The notes beneath the pieces are model-generated. The model saw only the letters and a list, made by a program, of their open reading frames with translations, did no database searches and was not told where the DNA came from. The translations under genes were made by a program, and so were the position numbers. Below are positions 34,753-44,321 of a stretch of DNA of 50,951 nt, piece by piece (the stretch's first letter is position 1; every line of letters starts with the position of its first letter). Source of the stretch: a virus; the IMG/VR virus record IMGVR_UViG_3300030012_003861, positions 1 through 50,951 of that record, one strand, 5' to 3'.

Positions 34753-37700
34753 ATGTTAAATGCCACCGATTACGCAGCATATAGTCGGGCTACTGGACGT
34801 CCCTACCCACAAAATGAAGAAGAACGGGCTGAAATGTACCCTGAGGTCCGTAATTTTCGGAATAACCAGTTAAAAAGCGAGGATGAAAACAATATTGGAG
34901 AGAATATTGCAATTGGTGCCCTGGGTCTTGGTGGATTAGCTCTAGGCACTGCTGCTGGTCGCCGTGCATTAGCTAATCGTCAGGCGCAACGAGCAGCATC
35001 TAGTGCAGGTGGCCGCCGTGGAGGTGTTGGTTTCGCTGATCTTGCCCGTAGACGGGAACCTACACCGAGTGATCAGTACCGTAGCTCTGGTTTTACTGGC
35101 AATGAGCGTCCTACTGCCGCAGAACGAACTGATTTACGCCGTCAGCCACAGAATTTGTATCGTGATCTTGTAGATAAATACCCAGATCCTGGTGTAGGAA
35201 AAGATGTTGAATATCGACCTCCAACTAGTTATGAAGGTCAAGATGCACAGATTGTAAATCGTCAGAATATGATGATTGTAGATCCTGAAACTGGGATCAT
35301 GTATCCACGAGGTTCTAGTGCACTTTCTGAGGAAGATCGTGCACTGATGGCACGTCGTCAACGTATTCAAGAAATTAATACTTATCCTGATGCTCCTCGC
35401 AAGAGTAACCGTCCAATGGGCGGACCTTTAGCAGTTGTTGGCGATGGAAGTATTGACGAAGTAGAAGCAAGTCGTCAACTCGCTCGTAGACAATTTGCTC
35501 AAGCACAAATTGATGAACGTGTTAATCAATTAATTAAAGATTTAGAACCTGATGTTGAACGAGAGAGTCGGGCAATGATGGGTCAAGAGTCTGCGCGGCA
35601 GACTCGTAATGTAAATGAAGTTAAAAAAATTAAAGCTGAAGAGATTCTCAGAGAGATTCAACAAGAAGATACTCTTGTTGACTTCCAAAAAAATCGCGAA
35701 CCCCTAATTGAGGAGCAAAGTGCAGCTGCTTTAAATACTGCAGAAGATCAATCTGATGGTCGCTTCTTGCGTGAACTGCAACGCAATGAAGATATTGATA
35801 TGACTATGGTCAATGAAGATGTTCTTGATGCTTCTAGTACACAAAGTGCACAAGATGCTTTATTCCGTGAGAATCAACTTGTGCAAGATGCACGCGATTA
35901 CTTAATTCGTCAAGAGATTGATCTTAAGTATGACTATACGCCTGAAGAGTCCAGGCAAGCAGCAGCAGTTGGTCAAGCACTGGAACGCATTCAAAATAAT
36001 CCTACGCGTGTAGCTGCAGAAGGAATCATTGATGAATTACGCACAGAAGCACGTGCTGTAGCAGATCGTGCCAGGTTTGCAAAAGAACAGCGTCAAGGTA
36101 AAACTGGCGAACTCCCTGGTTACCGAGATGTAGATAATATTCGTCAACGTAGAGAACAGAAGACTCTCTCTGCAATTGATGCACCGCGTGAAACTATTGA
36201 AACTGTTTTGACTGGAGAAGATGCGCCGATTGAAACTAACTTACAAGGCCGTCAATTACGGGGCGGAAAAGTTGATGAGGATCGCTCTTATTATGACGTC
36301 GATGGCGGATTAATTGATAGAGCAGGTGATGTACGTTTCTATGGTGCAGGTGGAGAAACAACATATGCAAGCACTGGTGCGCGAGTTGCAAAACGAGGAG
36401 AAAAATATAAACCAAAAGTACAGCTTGAGGCGATGTTTAATCGCTATAGCGATGATGAGTTAGAGCAAATTGCTAGCAATAAAGCTCGTATCCCTTATGG
36501 AGATATGATGCAACAAGATTTAGATGAATTACAAACTGCACAACGAGTATTAAAAACACGGGCACAAACGTCAATGGATAAAGGCGTTGATATGTCTGGT
36601 CCTCAGTACCGCGCATTAAGTCGTGGCCGTAAAGGTTTAGAAGCTTCCGAAACATCCCGTAAACGTTTTGAGAATCAACCTCCAGTTCCGGCTTCTCAAC
36701 CAGTTCAAGATGTAGCACGTTCTATGGAAACGTTACGTCAAGGCATGTCAGTTGAGCCTTCAGAACCAGCTCCTGTTACTCCTGATATTCGGAATATTGG
36801 AATCGGTTTTGAAGGAGATAAAGAAGTTATTGGTGCTATTGGTCCAAGTGATGTTTATACCGGAGCAGCTCGTGATGCAGCTGGAAGCTTGAAAGATGTT
36901 GTTGTCGGAGAAAGTGCACCGTTGGTTCAAGGTGGTGTTGTTTCTAACCCTGAAGTTGCAGCAGAGATTGAAGATCAGTCTCAAGCCTTCCTTCAGCGGG
37001 CTATTAGTGGTGGGTTAACACAGAAACAAACTCCAGGCTATGTTTATACACCTTCTCAAACTACAGAGCCTGTTGCTGATATTGTAGTAGGACCAGGCGG
37101 TCGTAGGCGTCAACTAGAAATATTTGGTAATCAACCTTTAGATACACCTTATTTATCAACAGGTAAATCGTCTAGCACTGCAGTAAACCCCAATCTTGGT
37201 CCAGAACCTAGTCAACGACTCGGTTATGCTCGTTACTACGTTGGTCCTGAAGCAACAGGCAGTAAGCCTGCCGGTGTTGTTACAGGAGTTAGTCCTACTG
37301 TGAATATTGATTATGCATCAATGCCACAGTCTGATGCATACCGTCCCACTGATGTTGGTCGTACATTACCTAACTTAAGTGCAAATCCAGCAGCGCGTGC
37401 ACGCACAATGTCTTTTGCTGGTCCAGAAGCTCCTACTCGCACTGTGTATAGAGATACAAAAACTGGTTATGATTACATTACAAGCCCGCTTCAGCAACAG
37501 TTGTCAGAGCAAGCTGCAACTGAACGTGTTCAAGCAGGTATGCCTCAGCCTATTGGTCCGTTAACTCAATCACCTGGTTTACCTAAGATTGGTCGTGTGG
37601 ATCGTGGTCCAGCACGGGAAGGTCAAGCAACTGGTCCTGTAATTACTCAGTATGGACAAAATATTCGTTATCCAAACATGCGGGGACAAGAGCGTTTTAC

Positions 37701-37803
37701 TACTGAACAGCTGATGAATGATCCTGCCCTCAGAGGTGGTCCTGTTAAAATGCCTAATAGGTTCCGTGACCAGTTTGTTGTTGAGCGTCCTAGGGGTTAC
37801 TGA
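34753..37803 (+). CDS. large structural or ejection-type protein, 1016 aa
   Basis: First gene of the late plus-strand block, with an AGGA Shine-Dalgarno before ATG. Composition is Gln/Arg/Asp/Pro-rich and repetitive, with one Gly/Ala membrane-like segment near the start (ENIAIGALGLGGLALGTAAGRR, about 47-66). Long central regions are helical and charged. The C-terminal half is disordered-looking, ending NRFRDQFVVERPRGY. The context (terminase and portal downstream, several other Gly/Ala membrane-segment proteins following) suggests an internal virion or DNA-ejection protein. No family recognised. Confidence 0.6.
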   Translation: MLNATDYAAYSRATGRPYPQNEEERAEMYPEVRNFRNNQLKSEDENNIGENIAIGALGLGGLALGTAAGRRALANRQAQRAASSAGGRRGGVGFADLARRREPTPSDQYRSSGFTGNERPTAAERTDLRRQPQNLYRDLVDKYPDPGVGKDVEYRPPTSYEGQDAQIVNRQNMMIVDPETGIMYPRGSSALSEEDRALMARRQRIQEINTYPDAPRKSNRPMGGPLAVVGDGSIDEVEASRQLARRQFAQAQIDERVNQLIKDLEPDVERESRAMMGQESARQTRNVNEVKKIKAEEILREIQQEDTLVDFQKNREPLIEEQSAAALNTAEDQSDGRFLRELQRNEDIDMTMVNEDVLDASSTQSAQDALFRENQLVQDARDYLIRQEIDLKYDYTPEESRQAAAVGQALERIQNNPTRVAAEGIIDELRTEARAVADRARFAKEQRQGKTGELPGYRDVDNIRQRREQKTLSAIDAPRETIETVLTGEDAPIETNLQGRQLRGGKVDEDRSYYDVDGGLIDRAGDVRFYGAGGETTYASTGARVAKRGEKYKPKVQLEAMFNRYSDDELEQIASNKARIPYGDMMQQDLDELQTAQRVLKTRAQTSMDKGVDMSGPQYRALSRGRKGLEASETSRKRFENQPPVPASQPVQDVARSMETLRQGMSVEPSEPAPVTPDIRNIGIGFEGDKEVIGAIGPSDVYTGAARDAAGSLKDVVVGESAPLVQGGVVSNPEVAAEIEDQSQAFLQRAISGGLTQKQTPGYVYTPSQTTEPVADIVVGPGGRRRQLEIFGNQPLDTPYLSTGKSSSTAVNPNLGPEPSQRLGYARYYVGPEATGSKPAGVVTGVSPTVNIDYASMPQSDAYRPTDVGRTLPNLSANPAARARTMSFAGPEAPTRTVYRDTKTGYDYITSPLQQQLSEQAATERVQAGMPQPIGPLTQSPGLPKIGRVDRGPAREGQATGPVITQYGQNIRYPNMRGQERFTTEQLMNDPALRGGPVKMPNRFRDQFVVERPRGY

Positions 37804-38021
37804 TGTCTGAGAAAAAAAAGAAGGATAGTAAGTGGATTCAAAAAGCTGACATCAAAGAGGGATCCTTTACCAGAAAAGCAAAAAAGAAAGGAATTACATC
37901 TGCTCAACTTCAAGCAAATGTAGAAAAGAATCCTGAAAAGTATGATGAAAAAACAAGGAAGCAAGCTCAGCTTCGGGAGACTCTTGTAAAATTAAGTAAG
38001 AAGAAAAAGGCTAAGAAGTAA
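37803..38021 (+). CDS. small lysine-rich basic protein, 72 aa
   Basis: Extremely basic (MSEKKKKDSKWIQKADIKEG ... VKLSKKKKAKK), starting on the last base of the previous gene's stop. The central residues AKKKGITSAQLQANVEKNPEKYDEKTRKQAQL form helices. Likely a DNA-binding or capsid-interior protein. Similar small basic proteins recur through this late cluster (44.5, 47.5 and 48.9 kb). Confidence 0.65.
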   Translation: MSEKKKKDSKWIQKADIKEGSFTRKAKKKGITSAQLQANVEKNPEKYDEKTRKQAQLRETLVKLSKKKKAKK

Positions 38022-38545
38022 TGCCACGGGACGCACGACTTTCAGATCCTTCTGATTACATTGCAGAAGTAGATCGTAAGTTCCATAAAAAGAAAAAAAT
38101 TAATTATCAGGAGGCTTTTAAGAGTAAGCCGACTGAAGCACCGTTTACTGCTGGTGGACGTTTTGAAACAGAGGATTTATTAAATAAATTACAGACTAAA
38201 AAGTTAACTCAAAACCCACGTCTTAATTTTGTGGGTGGTGATCCAACTGAATTTCAGTTGTTTACTGGTCTTCCACGCTTTGATAAAAATCGTAAAGAGT
38301 TATATGACTTTGAACTTGGCAAACCAAATACAGTTGCAGACTTTCGCACATATCCAGAATACAACCCAATGTGGGAGGAGATGTATCGAGTTAGCCCAAC
38401 TGTAAATCCAGGTGAAACAGCTAAGAGCACAATGCCTAGTGTTAAAAATCCTGACCCACAGAACTTCATTATGATGAAGATGGAGAAGCGTGCAGAAAAT
38501 GAAATTGAAGATAACAAGACTGTTGCTCAGATTATTAACGAATAG
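38021..38545 (+). CDS. hypothetical late protein, 174 aa
   Basis: Begins MPRDARLSDPSDYIAEVDRKFHKKKKINYQEAF and continues soluble and charged, with proline-rich stretches and a C-terminal helix MMKMEKRAENEIEDNKTVAQIINE. The 1-base coupling to the basic protein and position in the late block suggest a virion or assembly protein. No family recognised. Confidence 0.55.
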   Translation: MPRDARLSDPSDYIAEVDRKFHKKKKINYQEAFKSKPTEAPFTAGGRFETEDLLNKLQTKKLTQNPRLNFVGGDPTEFQLFTGLPRFDKNRKELYDFELGKPNTVADFRTYPEYNPMWEEMYRVSPTVNPGETAKSTMPSVKNPDPQNFIMMKMEKRAENEIEDNKTVAQIINE

Positions 38546-38569
38546 AATAGTTAAATATTAGGCAATATC

Positions 38570-39190
38570 ATGGCACTTGGAGTAATAACAAGATTAGCTG
38601 GTAGGTTGCTTGGTCCTAAAGCTTTGCGTGCTTTAGGAGGAGCTAAAGGACTACAAGGAATTGCTGGTGAGGCTGCATTAAGTGGTGCAATCAATACGGG
38701 AGCTAATCTTGCTTTTGGCATGGATCCAATGGAAGCACTTGCGTATGGCGGTGCTGATGCTCTTGCTTCTGGTGCCAGTATTGGTCTTGTTCGTGGACTC
38801 CGTCCAAAGGGTTATCGGACAGTAACTCAAAGAGGTAAAGATGGTCAGAAAGTCACTAGCCGAGAACGTGTTCGTTCAAGATTAGAGACACCAGTTAACG
38901 TTGCTGCTTCTGTTGCTTCTTCTATTCCGGTTATGGCATTAACAGGTGGAATGAGTCCTCAAGGTATTCAAGGTTCACAGCAAGCACAGATTCTTCAGCA
39001 GCAAACACAACGTGCGGCAGTCAATAATGATGCCCAGCTTTTAGCGGGTGCTTATATGCCTTATACCAACTTCCAAAATCTTGGGATGCCTTCAAGAAAC
39101 GCAATGCTTGAACAGGCAATGAATGATAGTGGACTAGGCTTTGATATGGCTGGTTATGAAAAAGGTATGCAACAAATTCTGGGGCTTTGA
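38570..39190 (+). CDS. Gly/Ala-rich virion-type protein with membrane-like segments, 206 aa
   Basis: N-terminal half is Gly/Ala-rich and weakly hydrophobic (RLLGPKALRALGGAKGLQGIAGEAALSGAIN, then ASGASIGLV); the centre is basic; the C-terminal half is Gln-rich (QQAQILQQQTQRAAVN) and helical. This mix is typical of podovirus internal or ejection proteins that insert into the host envelope. Inferred from composition and place only. Confidence 0.5.
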   Translation: MALGVITRLAGRLLGPKALRALGGAKGLQGIAGEAALSGAINTGANLAFGMDPMEALAYGGADALASGASIGLVRGLRPKGYRTVTQRGKDGQKVTSRERVRSRLETPVNVAASVASSIPVMALTGGMSPQGIQGSQQAQILQQQTQRAAVNNDAQLLAGAYMPYTNFQNLGMPSRNAMLEQAMNDSGLGFDMAGYEKGMQQILGL

Positions 39191-39192
39191 TC

Positions 39193-40380
39193 ATGGGATA
39201 TAGAGCAGATTATTTAAAAGGTTGGCAGAAAGCTGTTAGCCAAATGGGTACGAAAGATCGTGGTCATAGCGTGCTTCCAATTACAGAAGACGCAAGAAAG
39301 TTTTACAGAGGCTTAAAAAAAGAGGGTGTTGGTTTGGAAACACCTGTGCAATTAGCAGGTGCTGTAGGTGCACGGTTATTAACTGACGTTGGTACAGACG
39401 CAACTCGTCATTTGTATTGGCGTTATAACCATCCAATGGCTCTAGCTGATAAAGCAGCAGAGCAAATCATTGGAGATCGATATCTAAACTACACACCAAC
39501 ACAACGTAGTGCTATTACTTTGGCTGGCATTGGTATTCCTGTTAGTGCTTCGTTAGGTACATTTGATCCAACTAACATTGCTGAATTAGGTAGGCCAAAA
39601 GGTTTTGCTCAGTCATATGCAGAACAGGGATCAGAAGATCGTCGTCAAACAGGACAAATTGCTCCCGAATTAATTGATCGTTTTGTTCTTGGTCGTCAAG
39701 GACGACCTTTGAAATTTGCTACTGCACAAGAAGATATTCCAGATCTTACTAAGCAACGTTATGCAAACTATATGAATTATTTGTATAACGAAAAAGGTCC
39801 CTTAGGTGTTGGTGTCATTAAAGGCACCATGGAAAATTTACAAGGTGAACCTGAAGTACGTATTGTTGGATTCCCAGTGGGTTTACAGGCGGCAGGTGCA
39901 TTAGTTGGTGGCGCAACTGCCTTGCGTCTTGCAGGTGATCGCACAACGCCAGAAATTATTCCTGGTGGCATTGGTCCTAAACAACCAAGGACTGTACGTA
40001 GTGAAGATGTATCCGAAAGTGTTTCTGGTAAGCGTCCTGTAGATAAAACTGTTTATCGAAAAGGAGATAAGAGAGTGCGTATGGGTCAAGGAGTTGGTGA
40101 TCGCACTGGCACACGCACTGACTATGTTGGACCGCGTACCCGTACTGCTTTAGCTTATGGTGCTGCAGGCGCTTTCACCGGAGCACTTGCTGGCAAGTTA
40201 GCTAATCGAATGATTGCATCTGCTGGTCAATCAGACTTACCAACAACTCAAGAATATGGTGTTAGTTATTACAAGAACAATGCAGGTGGTATTACTAAGG
40301 TAGAAAATGGTGTTCGATATGATCAAGTTGTTTCACCAAATGAAGAGTTTCCTGAAGGACTATATTCTGCAGGGTATTAG
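39193..40380 (+). CDS. late virion-type protein with Gly/Ala segments, 395 aa
   Basis: Start at ATG 39193, three bases after the previous stop; the TTG two codons upstream in the same frame is also open. Residues include a hydrophobic Gly/Ala span (VGFPVGLQAAGALVGGATALRLAG) and another near the C-terminus (LAYGAAGAFTGALAGKLANRMI). The rest is charged and repeat-poor. Two or three Gly/Ala membrane-like spans suggest a membrane-interacting ejection protein. Family unknown. Confidence 0.5.
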   Translation: MGYRADYLKGWQKAVSQMGTKDRGHSVLPITEDARKFYRGLKKEGVGLETPVQLAGAVGARLLTDVGTDATRHLYWRYNHPMALADKAAEQIIGDRYLNYTPTQRSAITLAGIGIPVSASLGTFDPTNIAELGRPKGFAQSYAEQGSEDRRQTGQIAPELIDRFVLGRQGRPLKFATAQEDIPDLTKQRYANYMNYLYNEKGPLGVGVIKGTMENLQGEPEVRIVGFPVGLQAAGALVGGATALRLAGDRTTPEIIPGGIGPKQPRTVRSEDVSESVSGKRPVDKTVYRKGDKRVRMGQGVGDRTGTRTDYVGPRTRTALAYGAAGAFTGALAGKLANRMIASAGQSDLPTTQEYGVSYYKNNAGGITKVENGVRYDQVVSPNEEFPEGLYSAGY

Positions 40381-40422
40381 TTGAGATAGAATTTAAATAT
40401 AAAAGTATTCGTAGAAAACAAA

Positions 40423-41259
40423 ATGGCGAGTGAACGTATTCCACAGGGTGGTGCTTTAACCGTCTTCAGACCTGAACTCGCTGCTCAAGGTTTCTATCGT
40501 GATCCTGCAGCTACTGGTAAATATTACGCAGGCGCAGCACAACAAAGTTTTCAGAATTTGCAATCAAACTTGGGTCAGAAAGTGGCTCAAGCTCAACAAA
40601 ATGCATTGTTCCCTCGCAGTGCTCTTTTAGGTGGTGCGCTATTAGCAGCTCCTAGTCTTATGAGTGCAGCAGAGTCTGCAAGTGAAGGACGTACTTTAGA
40701 AGCAACTGTGCAGGCAGCCGGTGGTATCGGTGCTGCTGCTCTTGGCACGCGAATTGCACAGATGCCTGGTCTTGCACCCAAAGTTGTTGGAAGTGCTATT
40801 GCCCTTGGCGGCGGCCTTCTTTCTGGTGGTCTGGGCCAGATGGCAGAGCGCACTAAGGCTGCTGCAACGGGACAAGAGATTGCTGGTCAAGAAGGTAGCG
40901 GTCCAGCAACTCGTGGAAAGCGTGAGAAACAGTTTGCTCAAGACCTTGATTTTTATAACCGCTCAATGAGCGCACAGAATCAGAATCTTCTGCAACTGAT
41001 GGGCGCTATGAATGATCAAGAGATCACGATGATGCAACGGCAAATGCCGTTAATTAATCAGATGAAGAATCAAGAGCTTGCTCGTAATCAGGCTTTGATG
41101 AACACCATGACGAATAACTATTCTCGTCTTGGCATGCTGGCTACCGCTGGCAAGTTAGCAACTGGCGCACAGGCTGAACGTGGTGCAACGATGCGTACTG
41201 CACTGCAGTCTAATCCTTACTCCGGTGCTGTAATGCAGGCCCCTAACATTAGCTTTTAA
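40423..41259 (+). CDS. late virion-type protein with Ala/Gly spans, candidate ejection protein, 278 aa
   Basis: MASERIPQGGALTVFRPELAAQGFYRDPAATGK, a helical Gln-rich region, then Ala/Gly spans (SALLGGALLAAPSLMSAAESA, AAGGIGAAALGTRI, VGSAIALGGGLLSGGLGQM) and a long Gln/Met-rich helix (DLDFYNRSMSAQNQNLLQLMGAMND). The combination of long amphipathic helices and Gly/Ala spans resembles T7 gp14-gp16-type internal proteins. Inferred. Confidence 0.5.
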   Translation: MASERIPQGGALTVFRPELAAQGFYRDPAATGKYYAGAAQQSFQNLQSNLGQKVAQAQQNALFPRSALLGGALLAAPSLMSAAESASEGRTLEATVQAAGGIGAAALGTRIAQMPGLAPKVVGSAIALGGGLLSGGLGQMAERTKAAATGQEIAGQEGSGPATRGKREKQFAQDLDFYNRSMSAQNQNLLQLMGAMNDQEITMMQRQMPLINQMKNQELARNQALMNTMTNNYSRLGMLATAGKLATGAQAERGATMRTALQSNPYSGAVMQAPNISF

Positions 41260-41261
41260 TC

Positions 41262-41828
41262 ATGAATAATATACCTATTAATTATTTTGGCGAAGACGCA
41301 CCATCCTTTATTAGTGGTGATTTAGCTGGTAAGCATATGAATTTTTTTGGTCCATCAGCACCTACTTTTTCATATAGTTCTTTACGACATGGCCTCGGTG
41401 GTGCATTAGATCAACCTGATAATTCTGGATTTTTACCAGGGGCTACAACTACTTTACCTCCTTCTCCAGAACAAGCTCCTATGCAATTTCCTGAAGGAGT
41501 TGATAGAAATTTAGTTTATATTATGGAAAATATGAAAAAAGACGCAAATACAGATTGGAAAGAACAAGCTGATTACTTGTTTGATAAACGTCGAGAAGAA
41601 GCAGAAAGAGCTAACAGGATGGGCCAATGGAATACGATCATGGGATCAGTCTTAAAAGACCTTCCACGGACTCTTAGCGAACAATATCGACGTAGCAATA
41701 TGTATATCGGAGATATGCTTCGCATGCAAGCAGATCAAGTGCGTGAGCAATCAGCTGGTATTAAACAGTCACTTGCTTCAATGCCTGCAACTGCAAATCC
41801 ACCAGCACGTAACTATATTAGAATTTGA
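41262..41828 (+). CDS. hypothetical late protein, 188 aa
   Basis: Starts 2 bases after the preceding stop: MNNIPINYFGEDAPSFISGDLAGKHM. N-terminal half is Pro/Ser/Gly-rich and disordered. The C-terminal half is a charged helix (DWKEQADYLFDKRREEAERANRMGQW) with Leu/Arg-rich residues. No family. Probably a virion or ejection-complex partner. Confidence 0.5.
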   Translation: MNNIPINYFGEDAPSFISGDLAGKHMNFFGPSAPTFSYSSLRHGLGGALDQPDNSGFLPGATTTLPPSPEQAPMQFPEGVDRNLVYIMENMKKDANTDWKEQADYLFDKRREEAERANRMGQWNTIMGSVLKDLPRTLSEQYRRSNMYIGDMLRMQADQVREQSAGIKQSLASMPATANPPARNYIRI

Positions 41829-41851
41829 TAAGGTTGCGTTAATATAGATAA

Positions 41852-42358
41852 ATGCAGACAAGAATTCCTTCATTATCCACTGACCTTTTAAATTCCACAG
41901 CAGGAGTCGATACTTCCCCTTTTTGGAATCCAGGAGGAATGGAATCAAAATGGGGAATACCTAATCCAGCATCATCAGCACCTACAGGAGGTAATATGGC
42001 ATTTCCATGGATGGCAGCAGCCACCATTGGTAGCGCAGGTCTTAACTTTTTAGGCCAGCGCGGTGCAGCCAGGTCTCAAGCAGCTGCTGGTGGCGAGGCC
42101 ATGAAGTTCCAAAAGAACTTGTTCGAAGCCCAACAAGAATCTGGTGCTGATCTATTAGCAGCTCAGTTTGGTATGGGCCAAAAGGCTGCTGATACTGATT
42201 ATGGACGACAAGTAAGAGGTTCAATTCAATCTCTTAACTTAATGAATAGTGCGCCATATATTAATAACTTAACTAGAGAAGCTGGTTTTAATTTGGCTGG
42301 TCGGGGATTTGGGCCTGATCAAGTTGCAAGGTTTACACAAATGTTTGGAGGTGCTTAA
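41852..42358 (+). CDS. late protein with membrane-like segment, possible internal virion protein, 168 aa
   Basis: A Pro/Ser-rich N-terminus, then AFPWMAAATIGSAGLNFLGQRGAARSQAAAGGEAMKFQKNLFEAQQESG. This pattern (short hydrophobic Gly/Ala span followed by a long Ala/Gln helix) is typical of T7 gp14-type internal virion protein B. Function inferred from composition and position, not from a confirmed family. Confidence 0.5.
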   Translation: MQTRIPSLSTDLLNSTAGVDTSPFWNPGGMESKWGIPNPASSAPTGGNMAFPWMAAATIGSAGLNFLGQRGAARSQAAAGGEAMKFQKNLFEAQQESGADLLAAQFGMGQKAADTDYGRQVRGSIQSLNLMNSAPYINNLTREAGFNLAGRGFGPDQVARFTQMFGGA

Positions 42359-42360
42359 TC

Positions 42361-43026
42361 ATGGTACTTGATTTTTTATTTGGTAAACCAAAGACTCCGA
42401 GTGCACCTAAAATTGACTATGAAACTCCGGATTCTCTAAAACCTTTTATCAATTACGCTGATCAAACTTTTATTGAAAGTCGTGGTGAAACTAGAGAGTT
42501 TGCAAATATAATTTATGATGCTTTAACTAAGGGGAATTTAGATAGAGAAACTGCGTCGGCTTTCCTAGATAGTCGTCTTCCTGGTAATAGTGATTTTTAT
42601 ACTTCAAAAAAATTTAGTAAGTTTTTAAACTACGAACTGCCAAAAGAAGATCAAAAAGAGATTATTCAAGGTGCTGCGCAAAGCAATTTTTTCCGTGATT
42701 TAAATAAAGATGATTTAAAGGCATATAAAACGTTAGCCCAATCTATGGGTAAAACAGGAAGTGCTACTGAATTAAGTAATTTTATTCAAGGCCGTATGGC
42801 TACTTCCTTAGAAGGAATGAATAAATATAAAACACCAGAGATTACTGCAAAAGAATCATATTATGGTCGTGCTTTACGAGATAAAAAAGGTAATTTAACT
42901 GGTGAATTTGCCGCTTTTGGTACGGGTAAAAAAGGAGCTAAAGCTGCTAGAGCATTTAAAGATATTGGTGCTAAAAGTGCAGAATTTAGCAAAAACTACC
43001 TTAAAAAATTGGGGGCTAAGTCATGA
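42361..43026 (+). CDS. hypothetical late protein, 221 aa
   Basis: MVLDFLFGKPKTPSAPKIDYETPDSLKPFINYADQTFI followed by a soluble helical body and a lysine-rich C-terminus (FAAFGTGKKGAKAARAFKDIGAKSAEFSKNYLKKLGAKS). Stop overlaps the next ATG by 4 bases. Perhaps a structural or assembly protein; no family recognised. Confidence 0.5.
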   Translation: MVLDFLFGKPKTPSAPKIDYETPDSLKPFINYADQTFIESRGETREFANIIYDALTKGNLDRETASAFLDSRLPGNSDFYTSKKFSKFLNYELPKEDQKEIIQGAAQSNFFRDLNKDDLKAYKTLAQSMGKTGSATELSNFIQGRMATSLEGMNKYKTPEITAKESYYGRALRDKKGNLTGEFAAFGTGKKGAKAARAFKDIGAKSAEFSKNYLKKLGAKS

Positions 43027-43514
43027 GTTACGAAATTATTGAAGACTGGAAAGCTAAGAAATATGGTGCAGGTTCTGATAGAGATGTCGCAAGGATTAGC
43101 GGATTAGACATCCGCATGATGGTAGATAGAGGTGCTGAACCTGAGGATGTTATTGATTACTACGATAGTGGATGGTTTGAAGAACAAGATTATAAAACAG
43201 GTGATGTTACCAAATCAACTATTGATAGGTTAAAAGCAATACTCAACAAAGGTGGTGGAGGTAAGGGTGATAAAGGGAAAGGAGGAGGAGGAAAAGGAGG
43301 AAAAGGGTTCAATAAAAAAGGTTCAGATTTTTTTAAAAATTCTGATGGTTTAACTAATTTCGAACTTGACAGGATTAGAGAGATTGAATTACGGAATCTT
43401 GATGCAGCAAATGCAAATAAACTTCAGAGTATTATTAATAGTGGAAAGGCAGAAGTAGCTGCTATTACACGCGATGCCTCTATTTATGGTTCTTTAGTCA
43501 GTGGTTTCTGGTAA
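43023..43514 (+). CDS. hypothetical late protein with a Gly/Lys-rich linker, 163 aa
   Basis: An N-terminal charged alpha/beta domain (MSYEIIEDWKAKKYGAGSDRDVARISGLDIRMMVDRG), then a low-complexity Gly/Lys run (about 75-98), then a C-terminal helical domain (LTNFELDRIREIELRNLDAANANKLQSIINSGKAEVAAI). The flexible linker separates two domains, typical of a scaffold or tether. The 64 bases after it contain a TATACT -10-like hexamer ahead of the next gene. Confidence 0.5.
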   Translation: MSYEIIEDWKAKKYGAGSDRDVARISGLDIRMMVDRGAEPEDVIDYYDSGWFEEQDYKTGDVTKSTIDRLKAILNKGGGGKGDKGKGGGGKGGKGFNKKGSDFFKNSDGLTNFELDRIREIELRNLDAANANKLQSIINSGKAEVAAITRDASIYGSLVSGFW

Positions 43515-43578
43515 ACAATAAACGCAATGTCTTATTAACAGCCACTGTTATACTTAAATTATTGTTAGGTAGTAAACA

Positions 43579-43809
43579 ATGACTTCTAGTTTTAAAAGTT
43601 CAGATGATGTAGATAAGACATATGATGATGACGACTGGTTTGACGCAGATAAATATAAGCAAGCTGCTCAAATTGCATATGACTTTTCTATTGGTAAGAT
43701 GAAAGAGGCCGGTGACCAAGAACGTAAAACCGACCGTCAACAACAAGCTTTCCGAGAAAAGGATGAAGAAAGAGACTACAAACAATCCCAGAAAGCATAT
43801 CGATTCTGA
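43579..43809 (+). CDS. hypothetical protein, 76 aa, charged
   Basis: MTSSFKSSDDVDKTYDDDDWFDADKYKQAAQIAYDFSIGKMKEAG followed by a Gln/Glu/Arg helix. It overlaps the probable terminase small subunit gene. Its Asp-rich N-terminus and Lys/Arg-Gln helical C-terminus are typical of small phage assembly proteins. Confidence 0.5.
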   Translation: MTSSFKSSDDVDKTYDDDDWFDADKYKQAAQIAYDFSIGKMKEAGDQERKTDRQQQAFREKDEERDYKQSQKAYRF

Positions 43810-44308
43810 TATCAATGTAAAAACGTTTCAGCATTGGTTAGATAATTTAGATAGCGCGTCAAGAGAATCTTTTAATGCATTTGCAGAAGATACTTTTTCT
43901 CCGATCCAAGTTTATTTATACGCTAAATTTATTGGTTATGACGGTAGTATTATCTGTGTTGATGATTGGGTTAATGCTGTATATCCTAAGCCAAATCATT
44001 TAAAAGTTCTTTTGCACGAAATTAATGAAATGCAAGAAGATATTCGTAAATTACGAGAAGATATTGAAAATTTTACAGTAAAGCGTGATGCTGGTGTAGC
44101 ACGTATCGCACAAATGCAAAAAGAACTGCGAGGTACAATTGCACAAGTAGATTCTTTTGTATCTTCTAAAGATAGAAAAGGTTTGTTACTTGCAGGTGCT
44201 GATCGTGCACTGCGTGAATTAACTTCTGTATTTAAAGATGATCCTATTGAAGGCCCTTTATCTGAAGCAGGAATGTCTATATGGGCTAAAATACAATTTG
44301 AAGAATAA
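43763..44308 (+). CDS. putative terminase small subunit, 181 aa
   Basis: Start at ATG 43763 (MKKETTNNPRKHIDSDINVKTFQHW), inside the previous gene; a GTG at 43712 is possible. The N-terminal helical part (NVKTFQHWLDNLDSASRESFNAFAEDTFSPIQVYLYAKFIGYDGS) could be a DNA-recognition domain. Residues about 90-135 form a coiled coil (LLHEINEMQEDIRKLREDIENF). Small terminases share this order and lie just upstream of the large subunit. Two small genes separate it from terL, so I give this moderate confidence. Confidence 0.45.
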   Translation: MKKETTNNPRKHIDSDINVKTFQHWLDNLDSASRESFNAFAEDTFSPIQVYLYAKFIGYDGSIICVDDWVNAVYPKPNHLKVLLHEINEMQEDIRKLREDIENFTVKRDAGVARIAQMQKELRGTIAQVDSFVSSKDRKGLLLAGADRALRELTSVFKDDPIEGPLSEAGMSIWAKIQFEE

Positions 44309-44321
44309 AATTTTTATATAA

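Noticed and set aside
35134-35370. Minus-strand open frame inside the 1016-aa gene
   Set aside because: Ile/Thr/Cys-rich antisense shadow of a well-supported plus-strand gene.
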